Shown here: positions 7,405 to 15,428 of the stretch, piece after piece
Numbering within the stretch: the first letter of the stretch is position 1
Layout: each line of letters opens with the position of its first letter
Assembly (NCBI RefSeq): GCF_000377505.1
Contig: NZ_KB898188.1
Coordinates: 1-64,000 of the forward strand
DNA from: Paenibacillus massiliensis 2301065 = DSM 16942
GTDB taxonomy: Bacteria; Bacillota; Bacilli; Paenibacillales; Paenibacillaceae
DNA: 64,000 nucleotides
Direction: 5' to 3'
Position numbers and translations under genes: made by a program
Notes under the pieces: model-generated
Seen by the model: the letters and a program-made list of their open reading frames with translations, nothing else
Database searches by the model: none
Told to the model about the DNA's origin: nothing

Positions 7405-8309
7405 GTGCCTCGCTCCTCCTTCCCTACAGCATCCTCTAACTCCATCTGCCCAAGCTCCAAAGGATATACTGCACTATTGTTTCGTGAAGGCTGATCTGCG
7501 GCAGAATGATTCATGGCTGCTGGATTCACGGCCTCATTTTCTGATGGCGTATGGCGTGACATACGATCTGCTGTCTTAGCTCGTTCTGCCTGAGATCGTT
7601 CTGACCCGGCTTGTTCTGACTGGGCTCGTTCTGACCGGGCTTGTTCTGACTGGGCTTGTTCTGACTGGGCTTGTTTTCCTCTAGCCTCTGCTTCTTCCTG
7701 ATCAAGCTCGTCTTCCAGTACCCACCGGCATAAAGGCTCGCTCTCATCCCGGTACTCCCCGGCAAAGATCGTGAAGCCTGGCTCCTTGTCCAGCTTCTGC
7801 AAGGCTTCACTATGAATGAACAGCGGGACCATGCTATGCAGGAAAGACACGGCAAGATGGTGATATTTGACCGCCTCAATCTGACCGATCTGCTCCAGAT
7901 CCATGATGGTCATCCGGCGGGCGTAGCCCTTGATCGTCTGTTCCCACCGTTCCATCCGGCGGAACAAGGGCTCGAATACAAAATCTGCTGACCACAAGGT
8001 CGAACACTCTACCCGATCTAGCAGCCAATGCCCATCATAAGCATCAATGCGGTACATTCCTTCTCCACCCATCAGACGGGTGCGCAGCCAGGAAATATAG
8101 AGATAACGAATTCTCCCCTTACGTCCTTCCTGCTGCAAAGCAACGGCCCGCTCACAGACCGCTGTCACGGCCTCAAGCAATGAAGCCTCAATCTCCTCTT
8201 GCTGTGCAAAAAAGTTCTCTTCAATTTGGGGTATGTCATCTACCCAGCGCTCCAGCACATGCTCCTGCAGGAATGCCTCCAGGACAGTATCCCGATCCAT
8301 AATTTTCAT
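7386..8309 (-). CDS. hypothetical injection-system protein with Ser-Glu-Gln-Ala repeats
   Basis: A 307-residue protein of unknown family. Residues 1-200 look globular and alpha/beta with many aromatics (IRYLYISWLRTRLMGGEG, YDGHWLLDRVECSTLWSADF, VKYHHLAVSFLHSMVPLFIH). Residues about 210-245 form a low-complexity tract of SEQAQ/SERAQ units, followed by a polar disordered tail to the end. No signal peptide or membrane helix. It starts with an ATGA overlap on the stop of the VgrG gene upstream and overlaps the next gene, so it is translationally coupled to the spike. A role as spike adaptor or effector-loading factor is a guess from position only. Confidence 0.7.
   Translation of the reverse strand: MKIMDRDTVLEAFLQEHVLERWVDDIPQIEENFFAQQEEIEASLLEAVTAVCERAVALQQEGRKGRIRYLYISWLRTRLMGGEGMYRIDAYDGHWLLDRVECSTLWSADFVFEPLFRRMERWEQTIKGYARRMTIMDLEQIGQIEAVKYHHLAVSFLHSMVPLFIHSEALQKLDKEPGFTIFAGEYRDESEPLCRWVLEDELDQEEAEARGKQAQSEQAQSEQARSERAQSEQAGSERSQAERAKTADRMSRHTPSENEAVNPAAMNHSAADQPSRNNSAVYPLELGQMELEDAVGKEERGTWIISS
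7580..7674 (-). repeat. 15-base tandem repeats encoding SEQAQ/SERAQ
   Basis: On the plus strand the unit GTTCTGACTGGGCTT is repeated about six times with small variations, giving SEQAQ, SEQAR, SERAQ and SEQAG in the protein. Units differ mainly at silent or E/Q/R positions. Such tracts vary in length between strains through slippage. Confidence 0.75.
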
Positions 8310-9724
8310 TCGATATACACCTTGCCTCCGCTTAGCTTCACGTCATCCATAATGTTCAGCTCTGCGCCGCCCTGCTTGAACTGGATGCCATTCATTCCTT
8401 CCATGAAAATCTTGGTGCCACTCGTCAGCTCAATGTCCTCTTCCGCCTTGAGAACAATCTTCTTATCGCTGATAATCTCAATGCCGCCTTCGTCCGTCAG
8501 ACGCATCAGCAGCTTGTCATTACTAATGACCTCCACGGCACCAGGCGTGAAAACGAGTTGTTTGCCGTATTTTGTACTGATACTCTTTACGGAAGGATCT
8601 CCCCGTTTGACCGGATCAGAGGAGGAGAGGTCTACCGAGCTGGCCACGAAGGCATGCTGCTCCACTTCATCCGGGAAATATAGACGCACTTGATCGCCAA
8701 CCTCAGGCATGACATACCAGCCACTTCCGTCCGGTGAGGAATAGACCGTAGAATACGAGAACCACATGGCTCCTGCTGTCGAAGAGCCCCGATCGATATC
8801 CAGACTAATTTGCACCTGATCCTTAGCGACTTGCTTGACTTTACCGAACAAGGATACGCCAGATAGACCAAAAGCATAGCTCGTCCGGCATTTCATTCCT
8901 TCCGCATCCCGCAGTACATAGCGGCTGACTATCAATTGACCCTCCAGCCGAGTCTCCGCCTGAGCCACATACAACTGCCGCTGCCGAAATACAACGGCAC
9001 TTCCCAGCTCCAGCACCGTATGGCTGGTAACCTCATAGCTAAGGGCATTGTTCTCCTGGTACCCGCTCACTCCGTTGTTAGACAGTACCTTGTATTCCTC
9101 CAGGTTTTTCTGAATCCGATAATTATGCTCGTCCAGCTGAACCGGTTCTCCCAGATCGGGAATTCCGATAACGTATTTCAGACCTGGCTGCATGGAAATG
9201 GGCAGCAGGGGCGCATGCAGACGAGAGGCTACTCGTCTGATAAATGCCCAGTCCGTCTCCAAATATTGCACAACCAGTTCACCAACCGCCGCTCCGTCCG
9301 AAGCCGAATCTACAACCTCAGCTCCCCCGTATGCCGATGTGATCTGCGTGAAGAGCTGGCTATACGACTGGCCTGTGTTCTGGAACGAACGACGGCGTTT
9401 CTCGATGTCCATGCGGAAGGTAGCGCTGATCGCTTCGATAGATAGCTCTCGTACTCCATTGACTACTCGCACGGAAATATCCGTGACCATTCCCTGAAAT
9501 AATGGGATGTTGGTGCCCTCACCTCTCAGGCGAACCTCAATCTGTTCATCCTCATCTGCCCGTTCCACATATTGATCCAGATTCTTCTCGGATATGACAC
9601 CACGAATGCGAAATCTTGCATGCTCTCCTGGCTGCTTGTGCAACTCCATATCCAGCACATGCTCAAATGCATAAGGCTGTACCAACAGATCTGCACTCGT
9701 ATAAATGGTCTGCGTTTTACTCAT
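8306..9724 (-). CDS. VgrG-like spike protein without toxin extension
   Basis: A 472-residue spike of the VgrG/phage gpD type. The N-terminal half is the gp27-like hub (VVQYLETDWAFIRRVASRLH is the family signature, near residues 150-170), then an OB fold (GVSLFGKVKQVAKDQVQISL, followed by WYVMPEVGDQVRLYFP), then a beta-helical needle (LTDEGGIEIISDKKIVLKAE, ELTSGTKIFMEGM). It ends at the needle, with no effector domain. I choose ATG 9724 (MSKTQTIYTS) because AGGAGG lies six bases upstream; it overlaps the stop of the previous gene by eight bases. This is probably the core structural spike; a near-identical shard lies at 2539-2905. Confidence 0.87.
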   Translation of the reverse strand: MSKTQTIYTSADLLVQPYAFEHVLDMELHKQPGEHARFRIRGVISEKNLDQYVERADEDEQIEVRLRGEGTNIPLFQGMVTDISVRVVNGVRELSIEAISATFRMDIEKRRRSFQNTGQSYSQLFTQITSAYGGAEVVDSASDGAAVGELVVQYLETDWAFIRRVASRLHAPLLPISMQPGLKYVIGIPDLGEPVQLDEHNYRIQKNLEEYKVLSNNGVSGYQENNALSYEVTSHTVLELGSAVVFRQRQLYVAQAETRLEGQLIVSRYVLRDAEGMKCRTSYAFGLSGVSLFGKVKQVAKDQVQISLDIDRGSSTAGAMWFSYSTVYSSPDGSGWYVMPEVGDQVRLYFPDEVEQHAFVASSVDLSSSDPVKRGDPSVKSISTKYGKQLVFTPGAVEVISNDKLLMRLTDEGGIEIISDKKIVLKAEEDIELTSGTKIFMEGMNGIQFKQGGAELNIMDDVKLSGGKVYIE

Positions 9725-10430
9725 AATTCCCCTCCTTTGCACGGCTATTGTTCTTGGTGTCGATCCCATCCTTCGCTGCATTTTGATTTGTACTTATGTC
9801 TGAACCCTCGTTCTTCTTCTGATTGCCTTCCGCTGTCTCATCTCCAACCGCTTCTGAATCGGGTGTCCGTATGGAGCGTACGATCTGCACAGCAATCTCT
9901 CGCCAATCCTTATGCTGACGATATGAACAATTGAAGCTGCCCATCAGCGTCTCCCCGGATAGCTCCAGATAGAACATGAGCTGATAAAGTGCCTCGTCCA
10001 TACCGGGGCTTTTGAAATCGAAATAACCGATTTTTTTGCCCCGCACATCCTCCACGTTCTGCTCGTAGAAGACATTGGACGGACTCATTTTCCGCAGCAT
10101 ATTCTTCATTCCACTCGTCAGCTTCACGACCCACTCATTTTGCAGCTGCTGGTCCACACGATTGAAGGTAAGATTGACAGTGCCCGTCGGATTCGTCAGA
10201 ACGATCTCGGGACGTTGCTCGTATGGATATTTCAGCTTTTGCATAGATAGCGGCATCGGCTGAAAGCTCTCGGGAACCAGCACCCACAAGGCCTCGTCGA
10301 AGAATGCTCGTTCCTCGAACTTGTATTCCTCATTTCCGATTCGTATGGTCCCTTGCTCAATGCTATTCGGTTCTGTCTGCTTCTCCAGTTCCTGCATCAT
10401 GGCCAAAATCTCTTCATCCTTGAATTTCAC
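9717..10430 (-). CDS. Mog1/PsbP (DcrB)-like protein, candidate effector chaperone
   Basis: A 237-residue soluble protein. Residues about 30-185 have the layout of the Mog1/PsbP-like fold shared by DcrB and the Eag-type type VI effector chaperones: FFDEALWVLVPESFQPMPLS, YPYEQRPEIVLTNPTGTVNL, then NEWVVKLTSGMKNMLRK, KKIGYFDFKSPGMDEALYQL and a long final helix WREIAVQIVRSIRTP. The remainder is a polar low-complexity tail. GTG 10430 has AGAGGAGG eight bases upstream, whereas the ATG at 10454 has no site. It overlaps the VgrG start by eight bases, which is where an effector or spike-loading chaperone would be expected. Fold assignment is by eye; the chaperone role is inference. Confidence 0.65.
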   Translation of the reverse strand: MKFKDEEILAMMQELEKQTEPNSIEQGTIRIGNEEYKFEERAFFDEALWVLVPESFQPMPLSMQKLKYPYEQRPEIVLTNPTGTVNLTFNRVDQQLQNEWVVKLTSGMKNMLRKMSPSNVFYEQNVEDVRGKKIGYFDFKSPGMDEALYQLMFYLELSGETLMGSFNCSYRQHKDWREIAVQIVRSIRTPDSEAVGDETAEGNQKKNEGSDISTNQNAAKDGIDTKNNSRAKEGNYE

Positions 10431-10468
10431 GGTCGTCTCCTCCTCTAACTTCATCTAAATGAACTAGC

Positions 10469-11347
10469 CTAATCCACAATCATCCGATTGACCCCACTTT
10501 GCCCGGACCAACGCGCCTGACCTCGCCCGCCTCGGGATACCTCCTGTAAAATTAATACCAGCTGCCGATGCATCTCCCCGTTCGTATAATCCCGGTATTC
10601 CCCGCCACGACTGCCGAGATATTGGAGCACTGCCTCACGCTGTACCCGCTCACTATTCAGGCAGAGCAGCGCGAAGGAGGTATCCAGCGCTTCAGCCGAT
10701 CGACAACGCAGCAGCTCCGTGGCGAAGCAACTCGTTATCTCCGGTCGTAAGGTGGGCTGCTCCCAGGCAGCATAAGGAGCACGGATAGCACTCCATGTGT
10801 TGAATTCAGTCGCCATGTCTGCGAAGTCCTGGTAATCCGAGCGCAGTGTGGCCCCTTCCTTTAGCTTGAACCGTCCAAGCTCTATCTCATTGGCAATTGA
10901 ACTGCTACCAGGCTCTGACGTTGGATTACGCGGGAGATTCACATTTTCCAGCCCCCTGACCGGATCCCGGCTCTGACTTCTGCCACTCTCTCCATCTGCT
11001 TCCTCCGCACCATTCGTCAGTACAATCTCGGCCTCACGAGTCACGAAATCATGCTGTGCTTGCTGTGCGTGAAAGCGTACCTTGAGGATCGACAAGCCAT
11101 TCGCTGCAGCATATGGCAACTCATAGGCCTGCTCCAGCAGATATAAATGTCCATCATGCTTAACAATCCCCCGACCGATTATCAAGTGATCGTGCTCGAC
11201 GGATACCTTCATACCTGCGATGATGCCATCCGAATATTCCTCATAGCGAATATCGAGGAAGCGGCGCGGGTAATCCCGCAGATTCTCCAGCATCTCGGTC
11301 TTGAGTATTCTCCCCTTCTCAAAGCGTGGGGACCTGTTCACCAGCAT
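10469..11347 (-). CDS. putative baseplate/attachment protein of the injection system
   Basis: A 292-residue soluble protein of no firm family. The N-terminal part reads like phage baseplate or fibre-attachment domains (DIRYEEYSDGIIAGMKVSVE, then LIIGRGIVKHDGHLYLLEQA: a core/value/on-set pattern of short beta strands). A charged linker (residues about 130-165) precedes a mostly helical C-terminal domain (EFNTWSAIRAPYAAWEQPTL, SFALLCLNSERVQREAVLQY). The ATG has AAGGAGG seven bases upstream. Located between the small membrane protein and the candidate chaperone. A TssK/gp-type adaptor role is possible; profile comparison would be needed to settle it. Confidence 0.6.
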   Translation of the reverse strand: MLVNRSPRFEKGRILKTEMLENLRDYPRRFLDIRYEEYSDGIIAGMKVSVEHDHLIIGRGIVKHDGHLYLLEQAYELPYAAANGLSILKVRFHAQQAQHDFVTREAEIVLTNGAEEADGESGRSQSRDPVRGLENVNLPRNPTSEPGSSSIANEIELGRFKLKEGATLRSDYQDFADMATEFNTWSAIRAPYAAWEQPTLRPEITSCFATELLRCRSAEALDTSFALLCLNSERVQREAVLQYLGSRGGEYRDYTNGEMHRQLVLILQEVSRGGRGQARWSGQSGVNRMIVD

Positions 11348-11409
11348 GCTGTTCCCTCCTTTCTGGTGGCCTAATAGCTCGATCAGATCAAATGTGAGTA
11401 TAGCCCGCT

Positions 11410-11985
11410 TTATGCAGCCAATACCTGCTCATAGATCTTCATTTTCTGATCCACGAAGGCATCAAGCTTCTGCGTCTGCTCCTGGGGAAGCTTGCGACGG
11501 AGTAAGTCCATTGCCTCCATAATGCCTGTCATTTCAAGCGGAATTTTCAAGCTGCTAGTACCGTCACTCAACACCAACTGTCCGCCGAACATCCGAGCAT
11601 ACGCCACTTCTGTTATGTCCTCGAACATTACCGTTCGACTCTGGAACAAGCGCTGCACGGTCACACTGGATTCATTGATAATCGTCTTGCTGGTCAGATT
11701 GAGCAGCAGCTGTACACATATCAACGCAAGGCCGTAAAAGATCAGATAGTTGAGATATTTCATGATTTGTTGATCCTCAGCGCTGGTCATCTCTGCCGTC
11801 AACCAAGGTAATCCTGCAAACTCCAGGAACAAAAATGCGATCAAGCCGATCAACAAAAATGCACGCCATAGCCAGTTCCTGCGCAAAATCAGTTCCCCGT
11901 TCTGCCCACGTGGGGCAGGCTGATGAAAGCTCTTATGCATATATCTCATAAAAGAACGTAAAAAGATGCGTTGTAATGCCAACAA
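11410..11985 (-). CDS. small membrane protein with PH-like C-terminal domain
   Basis: A 191-residue protein. Two membrane helices lie at about 42-62 (LWRAFLLIGLIAFLFLEFAG) and 80-100 (LIFYGLALICVQLLLNL), followed by a cytoplasmic part with beta strands resembling a bacterial PH-like domain (ESSVTVQRLFQSRTVMFEDI, QLVLSDGTSSLKIPLEM) and a C-terminal helix. Starts at TTG 11985, with GGAGGG at six to seven bases. In a system lacking TssJLM, this is one of several membrane proteins that could help dock the apparatus at the single membrane. Confidence 0.65.
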   Translation of the reverse strand: MLALQRIFLRSFMRYMHKSFHQPAPRGQNGELILRRNWLWRAFLLIGLIAFLFLEFAGLPWLTAEMTSAEDQQIMKYLNYLIFYGLALICVQLLLNLTSKTIINESSVTVQRLFQSRTVMFEDITEVAYARMFGGQLVLSDGTSSLKIPLEMTGIMEAMDLLRRKLPQEQTQKLDAFVDQKMKIYEQVLAA

Positions 11986-12052
11986 CGTAATCCCTCCTTC
12001 TTCTTGCCTATGTCCTATTCATTGGAGCTCTATCCCGTTCTGATTGCAGCCG

Positions 12053-14695
12053 CTACTTCGTACCATCAAAAAAGTCCAGCTCCGACAGATCATTCTCAAA
12101 CGGACAGAACTGCTGCACTCCAAGATGCAGCTGATCCTGAATGCGAGCCACAGGTACCACGTAGAAGCCCCAACTGCTCCCTCCTGCGAATACAAAATAC
12201 TTCGTCTCCCCGTTTCGGATCGTATCCGTCTCATCCTGTGGAATATCCTCTCCGTATTGACGGGCGATCTCCTCATAAGGAAGAGGACGATATTCCTGCT
12301 TACGTTCCCGGTACACATGGCGCTGTCGCAGCGCTCCACCGCTGGAGGTCAGGAAGAACTCTACCTCTCCGACATGGGATGGTCTGGAGATGGAGCCCCG
12401 GACACGATGGCCCTCAAGACCCGTAATAAGCTGCTTCTCCTGACCAGTATGAGCCCAAGCGGACACCGTGTAGGGAATGACTGGTACATGATTCGTAATG
12501 CGAGGCTCGATCATCCCCATCTTCTTCGCATTCAGATATCGAATAGCTCCGCGAAGGCAGGCCATCTTCAGCTCTGGTACCTGACTGGAATCCTCGGCCC
12601 GCTGCCTGAATTCGATGCTGCGTCCAGGCACGAACTCCTTCAGCGCTTCACGAAATACATCAATCCGGCAGGATTGGCCTGTCAGCTTGATAATCGAGTA
12701 ATGCTGCAACCGTCCCGTCATATAGAAGTCGTCCAGGAACTTGCGTACGACATTATAAATATCTGCCTTCACCAGCTGCTGGATCTCCCGAATGTTGAAC
12801 ACGACATCTGGCAGGCCATACTCATCCCGAAAGCGTCCATTCTCCAGCACCGAGACCAGCCAGCCCTCCATCACCGAGATGTTCAGATCAGTCTCTCGTG
12901 ACGCAATGTGCTCTGATTCGAAGCGACTACGCAGCACCCCGGTCCGCAGGAAGAACTCCCGTTTCATATTCTCGGCCGCACTCCATAGCAAGTGGAAATT
13001 CCCAAGCACACGCTGGTACTCCTCCCGCGTCGCATGCTCGTAATGCTTGAAGGCCGTAGGCACAATCGCTTCTGCCTCCTGGTAGCGTGCCTCCAGATTC
13101 GCATACACTGCCTCCACACCATACTCGTCTACATGGCGATACAGATCACCCGACGGAATTCCGATGAGCTGATCAATATCTGTATCCGGCAGCCTCGTCT
13201 CTGTCGCATAATAGCCTGCGATCACAATCTTGATGAACTGCATAATCCGATAGGTCAGATTGTTACCGCCAAAATTCGTATCCCCATTCTCATAAGTCGT
13301 GTGAATATCAAGCTTATAGGCGATTCTGCCGTCTTCGATACGGAAGCGACAGGAGGACATATCCGTCGTTCCACCCCCGCAATCGAGCACAAGCGCCTGA
13401 TATTCTGCGCCATCGGCAAAGGTTCCCTTATCCATCTGCTCGGCAAGCGTGTTATATAGCACTGCCAGCCCTTCATCCAACGCATCCTCGGCTTCAATAT
13501 GATAATCCGGCAGGATGTCTGTAAACATCGTGATGAATTGGGGCTTAAGCTTCACGGGTGTCGTGAAATGAAGATGCCTGAATCGGCATTTGAATTGCTG
13601 CTCAGCGGCGGCAACCACATAGCGGACGAATGATGCCAGAATCTCGCTGCGGGGGGCCGTTGCCGTATTGCCTTCAGCATCCATCAGTTCCTCGATCTTC
13701 TCGTAATCATTCACCCAGCGCTTGATGCCCCGTATTACGGTTGCTTTGCTGCCTGACACACCACCAGAGCGCAACGCTTCTTCGCCGAATTCATATACAA
13801 CATGCTCTGGATTCGAGCAATCGGCGACCCTGACTGCTGTTGGTAGCACCTCAATCCATGCACCATCCTTCCCACCACGTCCGGGAAAGACTACATAATT
13901 AATGGCATTCAGCTTGACACGGGCAGCAGAGGGATTGGATACATACGAATGATCCAGGTAAGCACCTGCCGTCGTATTACTGGTTCCGAAGTCAATAGCG
14001 AGAATCGCATCCGTTGCCTCAGTACCACGAATGGATAGCTCTGCAACAGGGACACGTACACCGTGCAGATTCAGAGGCAGTAGTGGCCTGTTATCGTAAT
14101 AGGCCCTGTACATATACTCTGAATCCTGCCTGCGCAGGAACCAGAGGCTATAGTTCTGATTCGCTGTACGCCGCAGCTCTGCGTCGCTATCCCGCTCCAG
14201 ATAGTACACACCGTTGCGCTGCTGATCCTTTACCAGATTAAGAATACCGCAGAGCTCGCCTGTCGCATTGGTCAGCAGCACATTGGATTCACCAAGCCAA
14301 GGCAGCTCGGATTCGATCCGAACCTGATCCAGTCGTCCCAGTGTGACACCTTCATATAAAGTGATCTTCGCCGGTACTCTGATTCCCTCGCTAGGCTGTT
14401 GACTGGCGTTGCCGTATTTGCGCAGGACCGTCTCCAGTCGCTCGAATCCACCGGATTGGGGACGAGTGATATAGAGACGCTCCTCCGCATTGCGGAATCT
14501 GAGAATCATCCGGATTAGCTCGTCTCTAGACAGACGTTTTGCAAGGCCCTCCACCAGACGCTCCTTCTCACAAATGCTCCGTAGCTGGAAGCTTGTCATT
14601 TGCTCCAATTCCGCACTTGTATATTTGACGGCAGGGCGGACCTGTTCAGGTTCCTTGGTATGGTGGAGGCGATATGTATATGGTCCGTTCATCAT
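12053..14695 (-). CDS. Hsp70-like ATPase with N-terminal extension
   Basis: An 880-residue protein. Residues 1-75 include a SAP/Rho-N-like helical unit (LRSICEKERLVEGLAKRLSR, DELIRMILRF). A beta-rich stretch follows, and from about 230 comes an actin/Hsp70 ATPase: ILAIDFGTSNTTAGAYLD is phosphate-1 and ALVLDCGGGTTDMSSC phosphate-2, with an adenosine-type motif near IIKLTGQSCRIDVFREALKE. The C-terminal part is short and lacks a canonical DnaK substrate domain. The neighbouring J-domain protein (20948-21376) may be its co-chaperone. With no ClpV-type unfoldase in the window, this ATPase is a candidate for assembly or recycling of the sheath, though that is inference. Confidence 0.82.
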   Translation of the reverse strand: MMNGPYTYRLHHTKEPEQVRPAVKYTSAELEQMTSFQLRSICEKERLVEGLAKRLSRDELIRMILRFRNAEERLYITRPQSGGFERLETVLRKYGNASQQPSEGIRVPAKITLYEGVTLGRLDQVRIESELPWLGESNVLLTNATGELCGILNLVKDQQRNGVYYLERDSDAELRRTANQNYSLWFLRRQDSEYMYRAYYDNRPLLPLNLHGVRVPVAELSIRGTEATDAILAIDFGTSNTTAGAYLDHSYVSNPSAARVKLNAINYVVFPGRGGKDGAWIEVLPTAVRVADCSNPEHVVYEFGEEALRSGGVSGSKATVIRGIKRWVNDYEKIEELMDAEGNTATAPRSEILASFVRYVVAAAEQQFKCRFRHLHFTTPVKLKPQFITMFTDILPDYHIEAEDALDEGLAVLYNTLAEQMDKGTFADGAEYQALVLDCGGGTTDMSSCRFRIEDGRIAYKLDIHTTYENGDTNFGGNNLTYRIMQFIKIVIAGYYATETRLPDTDIDQLIGIPSGDLYRHVDEYGVEAVYANLEARYQEAEAIVPTAFKHYEHATREEYQRVLGNFHLLWSAAENMKREFFLRTGVLRSRFESEHIASRETDLNISVMEGWLVSVLENGRFRDEYGLPDVVFNIREIQQLVKADIYNVVRKFLDDFYMTGRLQHYSIIKLTGQSCRIDVFREALKEFVPGRSIEFRQRAEDSSQVPELKMACLRGAIRYLNAKKMGMIEPRITNHVPVIPYTVSAWAHTGQEKQLITGLEGHRVRGSISRPSHVGEVEFFLTSSGGALRQRHVYRERKQEYRPLPYEEIARQYGEDIPQDETDTIRNGETKYFVFAGGSSWGFYVVPVARIQDQLHLGVQQFCPFENDLSELDFFDGTK

Positions 14696-14738
14696 GTCAC
14701 AAGTCCTTTCTCTCCTGCTTGCCTTACTCTCCAGCTAA

Positions 14739-15428
14739 TCAGTACAAAGAAATCGCATCCTGCTTCATCGTGTCATCCTCACCGACAATGCCGAAATGAT
14801 GGCTCCAATAGATGCGCAGGTCAAATCGCGCAGGCAGAAATAAATCCAGCAGCAGCTCCACCTTGGTGCGATTCGAAATATTCTCCTCCTGACCGATATA
14901 GATCAGTAGCTCATCCCGGTCGTGGCAATGAGCATAGATAATGGAGCGTGGAAAGATCCGGCGCAGGGTCTGCTTCAGTAAGTGGACAGCCTCTCCTGTC
15001 TCGTACAGTCGCAGCAAGCCTTCGGCTATTGCATCCTGCTCATGGTCATCCAATTGCGCATAATGCTGCTGAATCCGCTCGCCGAAGATACCGTGCAACA
15101 GATCACGGCGCACGAACCGGATATGATACTCACGCCGATTCATCCCCTGCATCAGATCTGCCTCAGCCAGAAAATGCACTACGATATCGAACAGCGTCTC
15201 CCGAAGCTCTGCATAGCCTGCATCGTCAGCAGGGAACAAATCACGAAATATCGTGTAGAATCGGTAATACGGATTGATCTCCACGATCTGCTCGGGTACG
15301 GTCGCGTTCAGATCCTCCAGACTCAGCTCCATGTAAGGAGAGAAGCTAACTGCCGGCACAAAGCGCAGCCGACTGTCGTCCATCTGCTCCTTCCTTGCCT
15401 TGAGCAGCACATCCCAGATGTAATTCAC
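14739..15428 (-). CDS. putative baseplate protein, gpI/TssG-like position
   Basis: A 229-residue soluble protein of unknown family. GTG 15428 is chosen because AAGGGGA lies six bases upstream and the codon forms a GTGA overlap with the previous stop; earlier GTG/ATG codons lack this. Helical middle section (ELRETLFDIVVHFLAEADLM, LLHGIFGERIQQHYAQLDDH), and the end reads LLLDLFLPARFDLRIYWSHH then FGIVGEDDTMKQDAISLY, reminiscent of the 'KPAHT..R..W..HF' endings of phage tail proteins of the gpI/wedge type. Its tight coupling to the gene before supports a paired wedge role. Low confidence beyond 'injection-system structural protein'. Confidence 0.6.
   Translation of the reverse strand: MNYIWDVLLKARKEQMDDSRLRFVPAVSFSPYMELSLEDLNATVPEQIVEINPYYRFYTIFRDLFPADDAGYAELRETLFDIVVHFLAEADLMQGMNRREYHIRFVRRDLLHGIFGERIQQHYAQLDDHEQDAIAEGLLRLYETGEAVHLLKQTLRRIFPRSIIYAHCHDRDELLIYIGQEENISNRTKVELLLDLFLPARFDLRIYWSHHFGIVGEDDTMKQDAISLY

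Noticed and set aside
7580..7674. CRISPR-like array
   Set aside because: The 15-base units are directly adjacent without spacers and lie in a coding frame.
12044..12901. 285-codon plus-strand frame opposite the Hsp70 gene
   Set aside because: Entirely antisense to a well-supported gene, no ribosome site and no recognisable domain; a codon-bias shadow.
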